Below are positions 34,003 through 45,359 of a DNA stretch of 64,000 nt, piece after piece. The notes below the pieces were generated by a model. That model saw only the letters and a program-made list of their open reading frames with translations. It did not search any database and was not told the DNA's origin. The first letter of the stretch is position 1. Each line of letters starts with the position of its first letter. Origin of the DNA: Megaleporinus macrocephalus (taxonomy: Eukaryota; Chordata; Actinopteri; Characiformes; Anostomidae). The DNA lies in contig CM038727.1 of the NCBI GenBank assembly GCA_021613375.1, positions 5,274,564 through 5,338,563 on the forward strand. The letters run 5' to 3'. The translations under genes were made by a program, and so were the position numbers.

Positions 34003-35642
34003 ATGGTCAGTGTGTGGTATTGTATAGTACTGTATTGTATGGTCAGTGTGTGGTATTGTATAGTACTGTATTGTATGGTCAGTGTGTGGTATTGTATAGT
34101 ACTGTATTGTATGATCAGTGTGTGGTAGTGTATAGTACTGTATTGTATGGTCAGTGTGTGGTATTGTATAGTACTGTATTGTATGGTCTGTGTGTGGTAG
34201 TGTATAGTACTGTATTGTATGATCAGTGTGTGGTATGTATAGTACTGTATTGTCTGGTCTGTGTGTGGTAGTGTATAGTACTGTATTGTATGGTCAGTGT
34301 GTGGTATTGTATAGTACTGTATTGTATGATCAGTGTGTGGTATTGTATAGTACTGTATTGTATGGTCAATGTGTGGTATTGTATAGTACTGTATTGTATG
34401 ATCAGTGTGTGGTATTGTATAGTACTGTATTGTATGGTCTGTGTGTGGTAGTGTATAGTACTGTATTGTATGATCAGTGTGTGGTATGTATAGTACTGTA
34501 TTGTCTGGTCTGTGTGTGGTAGTGTATAGTACTGTATTGTATGGTCAGTGTGTGGTATGTATAGTACTGTATTGTATGGTCAGTGTGTGGTAGTGTATAG
34601 TACTGTATTGTATTGTCTGTGTGTGGTAGTGTATAGTACTGTATTGTATGATCAGTGTGTGGTATGTATAGTACTGTATTGTCTGGTCTGTGTGTGGTAG
34701 TGTATAGTACTGTATTGTATGGTCAGTGTGTGGTATTGTATAGTACTGTATTGTATGGTCAGTGTGTGGTATTGTATAGTACTGTATTGTATGGTCAGTG
34801 TGTGGTAGTGTATAGTACTGTATTGTATGGTCTGTGTGTGGTATTGTATAGTACTGTATTGTATGGTCAGTGTGTGGTATTGTATAGTACTGTATTGTAT
34901 GGTCAGTGCGTGGTAGTGTATAGTACTGTATTGTATGGTCTGTGTGTGGTAGTGTATAGTACTGTATTGTATGGTCAGTGTGTGGTATGTATAGTACTGT
35001 ATTGTATGGTCAGTGTGTGGTATGTATAGTACTGTATTGTATAGTACTGTATTGTATGGTCTGTGTGTGGTAGTGTATAGTACTGTATTGTATGGTCAGT
35101 GTGTGGTATGTATAGTACTGTATTGTATGGTCAGTGTGTGGTATGTATAGTACTGTATTGTATAGTACTGTATTGTATGGTCTGTGTGTGGTAGTGTATA
35201 GTACTGTATTGTATGGTCAGTGTGTGGTAGTGTATAGTACTGTATTGTATGGTCAGTGTGTGGTAGTGTATAGTACTGTATTGTATGGTCAGTGTGTGGT
35301 ATGTATAGTACTGTATTGTATGGTCAGTGTGTGGTATGTATAGTACTGTATTGTATAGTACTGTATTGTTTGGTCAGTGTGTGGTAGTGTATAGTACTGT
35401 ATTGTATGGTCAGTGTGTGGTATGTATAGTACTGTATTGTATGGTCTGTGTGTGGTATTGTATAGTACTGTATTGTATGGTCAGTGTGTGGTATTGCATA
35501 GTACTGTATTGTATGGTCAGTGTGTGGTATTGTATAGTACTGTATTGTATGGTCAGTGTGTGGTATTGTATAGTACTGTATTGTTTGATCAGTGTGTGGT
35601 ATTGTATAGTACTGTATTGTATGGTCTGTGTGTGGTATGTAT
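34003..35642 (+). repeat. 36-bp minisatellite, about 45 copies
   Basis: The unit is GGTCAGTGTGTGGTATTGTA then TAGTACTGTATTGTAT (36 bp, 12 codons), with a 35-bp form lacking one T (GTGGTATGTATAG). Extra partial repeats of TAGTACTGTATTGTA occur at 35034, 35155 and 35345. Variants alternate GGTCAG, GATCAG, GGTCTG and TATTGT/TAGTGT. The plus-strand frames MVSVWYCIVLYC and QCVVLYSTVLYG are artefacts of the codon-multiple period. Confidence 0.98.
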
Positions 35643-35657
35643 ATTTGCCTGCCTGCC

Positions 35658-35693
<36 letters not shown>

Positions 35694-36415
35694 AATTTGT
35701 TTGTTTTTCTGTCTTTCTGTCTATTTGTCTGTTTGTCTGTCTGTCTACTTGCCTGATTGTTTGTCTGTCTGTCTATTTGCCTGTTTGTTTGTCTGTCTAT
35801 TTGCCTGACTGCTTTTCTGCCTGTCTGTCTGCACAGCTGCCCATTTTTCTGCCTGTCTGTCTGCATGCCTGTTTGTCTGTCTATTTGTCTGCATGCTTGT
35901 CTATTTGCGTGTCTATTTGCCTGTTTGTCTGTCTCTCTGTCAATTTGTCTGTTTTTCTGTCTGTCTGTCTGTCTGTCTATTTGCCTGTTTGTCTGTCTGT
36001 CTGTCAATTTGTCTGTTTGCCTGCCAGTCTGTCTATTTGCTTGTTTGTTTGTCTGTCTGTATATTTGTCTGTTTGTCTGTCTGTCTGTCTATTTGCCTGT
36101 TTGTCTGTCTGTCTGTCTATTTGCCTGTTTGTCTGTCTGTCAATTTGTCTGTTTGCCTGCCTGTCTGTGTATTTGTCTGTTTGTCTGTCTGTCTGTCTAC
36201 TTGCCTGTTTGCCTGCCTATCCGTTTGTCTGTCTATTTGTCTGTTTGCCTGTATGTCTGTCTATTTGCCTGTTTGTCTGACTGCTTTTCTGTCTGTCTGT
36301 CTGCACGGCTGCCCATCTTTCTGCCTGTCTGTCTGCATGTCTGTTTGTCTGTCTATTTGTCTGCATGCTTGTCTATTAGTCTGTCTGACTGTTTGTCTGA
36401 CTGTCTATTTGTCTG
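35643..36415 (+). repeat. Degenerate CTGT-type tetranucleotide tract
   Basis: About 770 bp of CTGT, TTGC, TTGT and CTAT tetramers with an internal long duplication: TGACTGCTTTTCTGCCTGTC through CATGCTTGTCTATT at 35805-35905 recurs at 36279-36375 with few changes (offset about 474 bp). All frames are open on both strands (for example 35327-36280), reading [11 protein letters not shown] or the DRQTDRQ type. This is not coding. Confidence 0.97.
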
Positions 36416-37307
36416 TGCTCTATTCAAACCCAGCTGAACTCCACTGCTCTGGTACATGGTATGTGTGAACCAGGCTAACAATAACAGCTTCTTCAGGTGA
36501 GTTGATTTAAACGTGCACCTAATCAGCTCAACAACTCTCCAGTCAAACACGCATACTTATATTATCCACATTAATAATAAATCAGTATTTACCCAGTTCA
36601 TGTGGGTTCGTCTCGGTTGCTCTTGGCTTCAGCCTGTGTTGTGAGTTTGAAGGCCTTTTTTCAAAAATGCACCTCCACCCTCCTCCTCCTCCCGCACACC
36701 CAAACCCCTGCAACTGTTCTGCAACTGTTGTTGACTTTGAGTGACCGGTCAGTCTAAACACGCCACTCTGACGTTCAGCAGCGCTGTATCACCCCTAATT
36801 CATACCCTGTGGTTGCATGTGCGTCATGGAGCCGCAGGAAAGCACAGGAGATACATATATTGAAGAGCAGTGACGTCACAAGTTATTTGTATGAGATTTG
36901 AAACAGATTTTTATTAATATTGTAGAAGCTACTGCACATATATAGGCTGAACTCACATACACAGACACAGAGTGAGTCATATAGCACATCCAGGCCCTTT
37001 AGGAGCTCACAGAGAGAGAAGCTGAGTCAGGCATGACCATCAGAGTTCAGAAAGTTTGTTTTTTCTCCTCATTTTATTGTAAAGCATTAGAATATATTCA
37101 AGTTTCTGATCGTCAACGATTACATTAAAAAATAAACTGATTTGGGTTTGTACACAATATTTTTATGACTATTTGGGCTGTATGGGGTCTGAACGTCCAT
37201 CTTGGGCTTACATTAGACCAAACACCTGATAACATTACACTTCGCAAGCCCTTATAATGCATTATGCTGTACAGGACAGTGCCTGAATGCCTGAATGAGC
37301 CTTATAC
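36416..37307. other. Non-coding, mostly single-copy segment
   Basis: No sustained frame. No repeat family recognised. Confidence 0.45.
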
Positions 37308-37805
37308 TGTAGATGGACAAAAGTATGTGGACACCCCTCCTTATTCTCCTTGAGTCTTTCAGGGTTTGGGCAGTTCCAATGAAGTTTAATGTTAATACCA
37401 CAGCACACAAAGACATTTCACACAGTTATATACTTCCAACTCTATGGCAGCAGTTTGGAAAAGAACCCTTCCAGCATGACTGGAACCCTCAGCTCAAAGC
37501 CAAACATGATTGGAGGAGTTTGGTGTGAAGGAACTCCAGTGCTCTGCACAGAGCCCTGACCTTAACCTCACTGAACACCTCTGGCATCAACTGGAACGTG
37601 GATTGTGAGCCAGACCTTCTCATCTAACATCAGTGCCTGACCTTACAAATGCTCCTTTGACTGAATGGGTACAAATTCCTACACCCCAAACTCTTGTGGA
37701 AAACCTTCTCAGGAGAGTGGAGACTGCTATTGCTGCAAAAGGAGGACACCTCTGTTAATGCCCATGGTTTTGGAAAGCGATGTCCAACAAGTTCATATAG
37801 GTGTG
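37308..37805 (+). pseudogene. Tc1-like element, internally deleted copy
   Basis: Starts with GATGGACAAAAGTATGTGGA, a fish Tc1 terminal motif, then jumps to late coding sequence: CCTGACCTTAACCTCACTGA corresponds to the PDLNxxE segment around the last catalytic acid, followed by a HLWHQLERG-like segment, a stop and the C-terminal coding tail. It ends with GATGTCCAACAAGTTCATAT and GGTGTGA, as in the family's 3' untranslated part. The DNA-binding and first catalytic regions are missing. Confidence 0.8.
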
Positions 37806-38790
37806 AACTCCAGCGTGGTACCGTGATAGGACACCACCTGTGCAACAAGTCCAGTGGTGAAGTTTCCTCACTACTAAATATTCCACAGTGGACTGTCAGT
37901 GGTGTTAGAACAAAGTGGAAGTGATTGAGAACGACAGCCACCAAGTGGTAGAACACGTACAATGACAGAGCGGGTCAGCGGATGCTGAGGAGCATAGTGC
38001 ACAGAGGTCACCAACTTTCTACAGAGTCAATCACTACAGACCTCCAAACTTCATGTGGTCTTCAGATCAGATCAAGAACAGAGCGTAGAGAGCTTCATGG
38101 AATGGGTTTTCATGGCCGAGCAGCTGCATCCAAGCCTTACATCACCAAGCGCAATGCAGGGGGTCAGATGCAGTGGTGTAAAGCATGCCAACACTGGACT
38201 CTAGAGCAGTGGAGACGTGTTCTCTGGAGTGATCAATCACGCTTCTCTATCTGGCAATCTGATGGACGAGTCTAGGTTACCAGGAGAACGGTACTTGTCT
38301 GACTGCATTGTGCTGAGTGTAAAGTTTGGTGGAGGGGGGATTATGGTGTGGGGTTGTTTTTCAGGAAATGGGCTTGGACCCTTAGCTCCAGTGAAAGGAA
38401 CTCTTAATGCTTCAGCAGACCAAGAGATTCTGGACAATTTCATGCTCCCAACTTTGTGGGGACAGTTTGGGGACGGCCCATTCCTGTTCCAACATGACTG
38501 CCCACCAGTGCACAGAGCAGCTCCATAAAGACTTGGAGGAGTGAGTTTGGTGTGGAAGAACTTCACTGTCCTGCACCTCAACCTGATAGAACACCTTTGG
38601 GATGAATTAGAGCGGAGACTGTGAGCCAGACCTTCTCGTCCAACATCAGTGTCTGACCTCACTAATGGTCTTCTGGAAGAACGGTCAAACATTCCCATAA
38701 ACACACTCCTAAACCGTGTGGAGAGAATTCCCAGAACAGCTGAAGCTAAAGCTTTTGGGAATATAGTGTATGTACAGAATGTATCAAGTA
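37806..38790 (+). pseudogene. Tc1-like transposase, near full-length but inactivated
   Basis: Plus-strand segments in family order: the DNA-binding part (37840-38000; TTAGAACAAAGTGGAAGTGA, ATGACAGAGCGGGTCAGCGG), then [16 protein letters not shown] near 38227 (contains the first catalytic D of the DDE domain), [15 protein letters not shown] near 38342, [11 protein letters not shown] near 38490 (second D), NLIEHLWDELERRL near 38586 (catalytic E), and a C-terminal tail to about 38760. Stops (after ERRL, and after QSDGRV) and at least three frame changes break it. It was once a DD34E transposase of about 340 residues. It directly abuts another copy of what looks like the same family at 37308-37805. 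Terminal repeats of this copy were not found. Confidence 0.88.
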
Positions 38791-39423
38791 CAAAGCACAG
38801 CTATGGCTACTGGAGATGTTCTGGAGGGTTTGATGTCACCTCCATATTTTCTTTGAGTCGGGCATCCGTGTTTACTTTTGTTTACCCATCTAACTCGGCA
38901 AATGGATGATACATGAGAGCGTCTCTTCTGAAACTAACCCTGGATGAGATCCTCTGATAAGGAAAATGAATTATGCAGCACGCAGTAATATAACCTCTGG
39001 ATGGTGTGACCCCAGAAGGCCCTCAGCCAACGAGCTCCCGATTTTGCAGAAAGACGAGAGGCTCCGGCAGTCAGGGATTCTTTATTCGGCGTAATCTCCG
39101 AGGAAAAAAAGGCCTCGATAAAATCTGGCTGAGAACAATGCAGAGCCATCATGCCGAGGTCAAGTATTTTTTCCATGCGACGCGTATTCCCTTTCATTGA
39201 TTGTGATCTCAGGCTAAAACTGTGGAGGCAGTCATTGATGTCACTGATACAAAAATATGACCTAGGTTCTGCTTGATGGAGGACTTTTTTTTTCTTCGCC
39301 TCACAAACTTTAACAGTTAGCAGTTCAAAACAAATACACCCCTCCCTTCAGTGGTCATTCAGAAGCTCCACCCCCCAAATTCACAGACAGGAACTTCCAA
39401 GGTGAACTGTACTAGACTAGCCA
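38791..39423. other. Single-copy segment, CNE-like in the middle
   Basis: 38990-39290 is mixed-composition with CpGs (CCGAGGAAAAAAAGGCCTCG, GCGACGCGTATTCCC) and no repeat; frames at 38934-39200 are short and featureless. It may be conserved non-coding sequence. Confidence 0.4.
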
Positions 39424-40435
39424 ACCCGTTTCAGATCTTTGAGACAATAAAACCTTTCATGAAAGTTAATATGACCCACCTGTTGAGCTGGAACTTGTTG
39501 GAATTTTCCCATTCCACCTTAACTGGTCCAGCAGTTACATTCTGGTGCCTTAGGCACTTGTTTGAATTTTCCCATTCCACCTTAACTGGTCCAGCAGTTA
39601 CATTGTGGTGCCTTGGGCACCTGTTGGAATTTTCCCATTCCACCTTAACTGGTCCAGCAGTTACATTGTGGTGCCTTGGGCACCTGTTGGAATTTTCCCA
39701 TTCCATCTTAACTGGTCCAGCAGTTACATTGTGGTGCCTTGGGCACCTGTTGGAATTTTCCCATTCCATCTTAAACCAGTTTCAGATCTTTGAGACAATA
39801 AAACCTTTCACGAAAGTTAATATGACCCACCTGTTGAGCTGAAGCTTGTTTGAATTTCCCCATTCCACCTTAAAAGGTGCAGCAGTTACATTGTGGTGCC
39901 TTGGGTACCTGTTGGGATTTTCCCATTCCACCTTAACTGGTCCAGCAGTTACATTGTGGTGCCTCGGGCACCTGTTGGAATTTTCCCATTCCACCTTAAC
40001 TGGTCCAGCAGTTACATTGCGGTGCCTTGGGCACCTGTTGGAATTTTCCCATTCCACCTTAACTGGTCCAGCAGTTACATTGCGGTGCCCTGGGCACTTG
40101 TTGGAATTTTCCCATTCCACCTTAACTGGTCCAGCAGTTACATTGTGGTGCCTTGGGCACTTGTTGGAATTTTCCCATTCCACCTTAACTGGTCCAGCAG
40201 TTACATTGTGGTGCCTTGGGCACCTGTTGGAATTTTCCCATTCCACCTTAACTGGTCCAGCAGTTACATTGTGGTGCCTTGGGCACCTGTTGGAATTTTC
40301 CCATTCCACCTTAACTGGTCTAGCAGTCACATTGTGGTGCCTTTGGCACTTGTTGGAATTTTCCCATTCCACCTTAACTGGTCCAGCAGTTACATTCTGG
40401 CACCTCAGTTACTTGTTCAGACTTTTCTGTTACAT
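39424..40435 (+). repeat. 63-bp minisatellite, array 1 (14 copies)
   Basis: The unit is GCACCTGTTGGAATTTTCCC, ATTCCACCTTAACTGGTCCA, GCAGTTACATTGTGGTGCCT, TGG (63 bp, 21 codons). Five units follow a lead-in (CAGATCTTTGAGACAATAAA ... CACCTGTTGAGCTG) at 39430-39495. The lead-in recurs at 39780-39845, followed by nine more units, so a block of about 352 bp was duplicated. Both strands are open (plus 39846-40553, minus 39782-40372) because the period is codon-multiple and stop-free. Related to arrays 2 and 3. Confidence 0.97.
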
Positions 40436-40439
40436 TCTT

Positions 40440-40535
40440 GTGCATTTAAGGTTGTACAGGACAAATTACAGCAAGAAGCTGATGTCCCGAAATGTAACTG
40501 CTGCACCATTTAAGGTGGAATGGGATGAAAAAATG
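40440..40535 (-). repeat. Inverted units of the 63-bp repeat
   Basis: TTTAAGGTTGTACAGGACAA...CAAGAAGCTGATG and then AAATGTAACTGCTGCACCAT, TTAAGGTGGAATGGG are the 63-bp unit in reverse complement, immediately after array 1. The orientation switch is at about 40430. Confidence 0.8.
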
Positions 40536-40596
40536 AAAAAATTCTGGCAATAAGCTGGGGAATAGGAAGCAGCCCTGTCAACTTACGGAGATCATC

Positions 40597-40910
40597 ACGA
40601 TCACCAATCACGCTTTGGGCTTGTATTGCAATGAATGGCATGAGTAACATTTCGTTGGGAGAAGAATAGATTTAATGAAATATCAGCAAATTCTGGAAGC
40701 AAACATCACAACTTGTGTAGAAAAAGCTGGAAATGAAAAGAGGACGGCAGGATAATGATCCTAAACACACCTCCAAATACACAATGGACTACCTTAAAAG
40801 GCACAAACTGAAGGTTTTGCTGTGGCCCTTACAGTCCCTGGACATTTGTAGAGAGACCAGAGCAAGAATCCCACAGAAGCCTTTTTCAAGGAAGACTGGA
40901 TGAAACTGAC
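40597..40910 (+). pseudogene. Tc1-like transposase remnant (second-D region)
   Basis: Plus-strand sequence AGCAAATTCTGGAAGCAAAC, ATCCTAAACACACCTCCAAA, CAATGGACTACCTTAAAAGG and CTGTGGCCCTTACAGTCCCT follows the middle of a fish Tc1 transposase: the DNDPKHTSK and PSQSPD segments, here frameshifted. The LNxIE glutamate region is deleted (CTGGACATTTGTAGAG). Different family from 37308-38790. No terminal repeats recognised. Confidence 0.75.
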
Positions 40911-41700
40911 GGGAACGTTTCTTCTTATCTGAGTCGTTTTCCTAATACATTAATATTATTAATACGTATTGATGTGTATAATCACTGTAGTGGTACGACA
41001 ACTTCTGTAGTTAGCACTCTTACAGGCTGGAGCTTCATTGCCACTGAATGTACCTCCATCTGTAAAGACAGACGTCTAATGAAGCTTCACCGTGTTGTTC
41101 CACAGACGCACCAGCAGCTTCACATGAAATCAAATAGGGTGCCATATGGCCAAACACAAGATGCTACGATTCCACAGCAAAGACAAATGACCCAGAAGTG
41201 TGTTTATCTGATTCTGATGCAAACATCTGGACCATCTAAGATACAACAAGCGTCCTCTAGTTGAGTGTCCACGTTGTCTCCCGTCTTGCAATGCTCTTGT
41301 CATTCCAAGCTAATTTGCTGGTTTTCGTAAAGCATGTGGAATTGAGCATGAATATTTATGTGCATAAACACCCTTAATCTGACGAGCTCACGCTGTGTCA
41401 TGTTTGACGTGTATGGGCTGAAGCGGCCGAGCTGGGCGTGTGTGTGTGTGTATGTGTGTGTGTGTGTGTGTGTGTTGGCTCTGAGGTGAGACATAAGCCA
41501 CAGACTTCAGCACTAGAGATGTGTGACAGATGCAGCCTGAGGCCAACTCCTCACCTATCAATCACTCACCGCCCGCCACTGCGCCCATGCTCACTCAGTG
41601 GTGCGAGGGTGGCATGTCCAAACGTCCAAGACCCCAGTTCCAAAAATAACCTAAAAACAGAAAGCAGTGATGTGTAGCTTCACCTGTTCAGCACCTCAGG
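40911..41700. other. Non-coding segment with (GT)n at 41437-41476
   Basis: No sustained frame except a 96-codon one at 40974-41264 without recognisable features. A 40-bp GT microsatellite sits at 41437-41476. Confidence 0.5.
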
Positions 41701-43990
41701 TAGTGGTTGAAATGCTCTTGTTCCACCTTAAATGGCTTCTAGTTTAAATGGTAACTTTAAACAGTGGAGCAATTACATTCTGGTCTTATCAGCTTCTTTG
41801 TTTAGGAAATTTCCTGTTCCACCGTAAATAGTGCAGTAGTTACCTTTCAGCTCCTCAGCTTCTTCTTGGAAGTTTCCTGTTCCACCTTAAATGATGCAGT
41901 AGTTACATTCTGGCTCATCGGCTTCTTGTTTAAGTTTTTCCTGTTCCACCTTAAATGGTGTAGGAGTTTCATTCCAGAACCTCCGCTTGTTGATGGAATT
42001 GTCCTGTTCCACCTTAAATAGTTCAGCAGTTACATTCTGGCTCCTCAGCTTTCTGTTGGAATTTTCCTCTTCCACCTTAAATAGTTCAGCAGTTACATAC
42101 AGGAACCTTTTCTTCTTGTTTAAATGGACCTGTTCCACCTTAAATACTGCATCAGTTACATTCTGGCTCCTCAGCTTCTTGTTCAAGTATTCCTGTTCCA
42201 CCTTAAATGCTGCAGCAGTTACATTTTGGCTTCTTGTTCAAGTATTCCTGTTCCACCTTAAATGCTGCAGCTGTTACATCCTGGCTCCTCAGCTTCTTGT
42301 TCAAGTATTCCTGTTCCACCTTAAATGCTGCAGCTTTTACATTTTGGCTCCTCAGATTCTTGTTGGAAATGTTCTGTTCCACCTTAAACGGTACAACAGC
42401 TATATTACGGCACCTCAGCTTTCTGTTGGAATTTTCCTGTTCAGTTACATGCCAGCACCAGCTCCATGTTCAAATATTCCTGTTCCACCTTAAATACTGC
42501 AGCTGTTACATTCCAAAACCTCGGCTTCTTGTTCAAGTATAATTGGTCCACCTTAAACAGTGCAACATTTACATTCTGGCTCCTCAGCTTTCTGTTGGAA
42601 TTTTCCTGTTCCACCTTAAATAGTTCAGTAGTTACATACTGGAATCACATCTTGTTTAAATTGACCTGTTCCACCTTAAATGGTGCAACAATAACATTCT
42701 GACTCCTCGGGTTTCTGTTAGAATTTTTCTCTTCCACCTTAAATGCTGCAGCAGTTACATTTTGGCTCCTCAGCTTCTTGTTGGAAATCTTCTGTTCCAC
42801 CCTAAACAATGCAGTAGTTACCTTCCAGCACCTCAGCTTCCTGTTGGAATTTTCCTGTTCCACCTTAAATAGTTCAGCAGTCACATACGGGTACTTTAGC
42901 TTCTTGTTGAAGTTTTCCTGTTCCACCTTAAATAGTTCAGCAGTTACATACTGGAACCTCATCTTCTTGTGTAAATTAACCTGTTCCACCTTAAATAGCG
43001 CAACAATAACATTCTGACTCCTCAGGTTCCTGTTGCTGCTGCAGCAGTTACATTCCAGCACCCCAGCTTCTTGTTGTAACTTTCCCGTTCCACCTTAAAT
43101 GCTGCTGCAATTACATTATGGCTCCTCAGATTCTTGTTCAAGTATTTTTGTTCCACCTTAAATACTGCAGCAGTTACATTTTGGCTCCTCAGATTCTTAC
43201 TCAAATATTCCTGTTTCACCTTAAATGCTGCAGCAGTTACATTCCAGCACCTCAGCTTCTTGTTGTAACTTTCCCGTTCCACCTTAAATGCTGCAGCAAT
43301 TACATTATGGCTCCTCAGATTCTTGCTCAAGTATTCTTGGTCCACCTTAAACAGTGCAACAGTTACATTCCAGCGCCTCAGCTCCATGTTCAAATATTCC
43401 TGTTCCACCTTAAATGCTGCAGCTGTTGCATTCTGGCTCCTCAGCTCCTTGTTGGAAATGTCCTGTTCCACCTTAAATAGTTCAGTAGTTACATAATGGA
43501 AACACATCTTGTTTAAATTGACCTGTTCCACCTTAAATGGTGCAACAATAACATTCTGACTCCTGGGGTTTCTGTTGGAATTTTTCACCTTAAATGCTGC
43601 AGCAGTTACATTTTGGCTTCCCAGATTCTTACTCAAGTATTCCCGTTCTACCTTAAATGCTGCAGCAATTACATTATAGCTCCTCAGATTCTTACTCAAA
43701 TATTCCTGTTCCACCTTAAATGCTGCAGCTGTTACATTCCAGAACCTTGACTTCTTGTTCAAGTATTTTTGTTCCACCTTAAATGCTGTAGCAGTTACAC
43801 TCTGGCTCCTCAGATTCTTGTTGGAAATGTCCTGTTCCACCTTAAACGGTACAACAGTTACATTCCAGCACCTCAGCTTGTTGCTTGAATGGTCCTGTGC
43901 CACCTTAAACGGTTCAACAGTTACCTTCCAACAGCTCAGCTTGCTTCTGTTCCACCTTAAATGGTGCAGCGGCTACATTCCAACACCTCA
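41701..43990 (+). repeat. 63-bp minisatellite superfamily, array 2 (about 36 diverged copies)
   Basis: Core TTCCTGTTCCACCTTAAATG, CTGCAGCAGTTACATTCTGG, CTCCTCAGCTTCTTGTTGAA (about 63 bp). It shares the CATTCCACCTTAA...CAGCAGTTACATT backbone with array 1. Copies differ by perhaps 10-25 percent, so this array is older or less homogenised than array 3. Long frames run on both strands, the longest on the minus strand at 43022-43903 (293 codons, repeat type TAAAFKVEQENLNKKLRS). I regard these as period artefacts, but see findings. Confidence 0.95.
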
Positions 43991-44543
43991 GGCGCTAGAG
44001 TTTGAGTGAAGTCAGGACAGATACAAGGTTAATAATGTTTTATTAATATTTAGGTCTTCATTAACTGTGCCAGTTAAGACTGAACATCGTGCACCGTCCA
44101 GAAAACATGATGCAATGCTTTGATACGAGAGGAGCATGCAGGAGCGTGCAGGAGCGTGCAGGAGCGTGCAGGAGCGTGCAGGAGCGTGCAGGAGCGTGCA
44201 GGAGTACTCTATGAAGGTTGAGGCTCTCCACAAAATGCATCAGGAAAATACCCAACTGCTTAAAAACAGCGTTCCTTCACCTAGGGGTTCTCAACCTTCT
44301 CCGCCCCGAAGCCCACCTGCTTATAGCTACAAAGCCTAGCAGCCCACAAAATGCAGTTCTCTATGTCGACACTGAAAACCTGAGGATCAGAGATGATGAC
44401 AGATCAGATCATCTATTTCACTTCAGTCCCAAAATCTGCAGCGGCGGTATAAATGAAGCTAAAATAGAAACGTACGTGTAGATGTGGACGGTGATCTGGA
44501 GCTGCAGGTCATCATGTTCTCACGGAAAATGCTTAAAGAGTAC
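43991..44543. other. Spacer with a 10-bp tandem repeat and an hAT-like terminus
   Basis: 44131-44205 holds seven copies of GTGCAGGAGC. From 44273, TAGGGGTTCTCAACCTTCTC resembles the terminal motif of hAT transposons (CAGxGGTTCTCAACCT), followed by GAAGCCCACCTG. 44470-44520 (GTAGATGTGGACGGTGAT, GGAGCTGCAGGTCATCATGT) is repeated at 45200-45255, so array 3 is flanked by direct repeats. Confidence 0.6.
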
Positions 44544-45199
44544 AGTAGCTACAATCCAGAACCTCAGCTTCTTGTTTAAGTATCCCCATTCCACCTTAAA
44601 TGCTGCAGCTGTTACATTCTGGCTCCTCAGCTTCTTGTTGAGGTTTTCCTGTTCCACCTTAAATGCTGCAGCTGTTACATTCCAGAACTTCAGCTTCTTG
44701 TGGGAAATTTCATGTTCCACCTTAAATGCTGCAGCAGTTACATTCCAGAACTTCAGCTTCTTGTGGGAAATTTCATGTTCCACCTTAAATCCTGCAGCAG
44801 TTAGATTCCAGCTTCTCAGCTTCTTGTTGAGGTTTTCCTGTTCCACCTTAAATCCTGCAGCAGTTAGATTCCAGCTTCTCAGCTTCTTGTTGAGGTTTTC
44901 CTGTTCCACCTTAAATCCTGCAGCAGTTAGATTCCAGCTTCTCAGCTTCTTGTTGAGGTTTTCCTGTTCCACCTTAAATCCTGCAGCAGTTAGATTCCAG
45001 CTGCTCAGCTTCTTGTTGAGGTTTTCCTGTTCCACCTTAAATCCTGCAGCAGTTAGATTACAGCTGCTCAGCTTCTTGTTGAGGTTTTCCTGTTCCACCT
45101 TAAATCCTGCAGCAGTTAGATTACAGCTGCTCAGCTTCTTGTTGAGGTTTTCCTGTTCCACCTTAAATCCTGCAGCTGTTAGATTTTAGCTGCTCAGCG
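44544..45199 (+). repeat. 63-bp minisatellite superfamily, array 3 (about 10 copies)
   Basis: Unit TTCCTGTTCCACCTTAAATC, CTGCAGCAGTTAGATTCCAG, CTTCTCAGCTTCTTGTTGAG, GTT. The last seven units are nearly identical, showing recent expansion. Open on both strands for the whole length (plus 44482-45189, minus 44520-45161). Confidence 0.97.
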
Positions 45200-45359
45200 A
45201 TGTAGATGTGTAGATGTGGATGGTGATGTGGAGCTGCAGTTCATCATGTTCTACTGAAGATGCTCCACTGGGGTCACTGTTTGGTCTCCAGATGTTTGGT
45301 TAGTTTAATATTGAGGGTTTGTCTGGTTCAGTGCAAACAGCCGAACCTCTCTGACTCAC
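45200..45359. other. Short spacer with right direct repeat of array 3
   Basis: 45200-45255 repeats 44470-44520; the remainder is unremarkable. Confidence 0.6.

Noticed and set aside
35327..36280. 317-codon plus-strand ORF and the opposing 227-codon minus-strand ORF
   Set aside because: Tetranucleotide tract open in all frames; cysteine/leucine/serine pattern reflects CTGT repeats.
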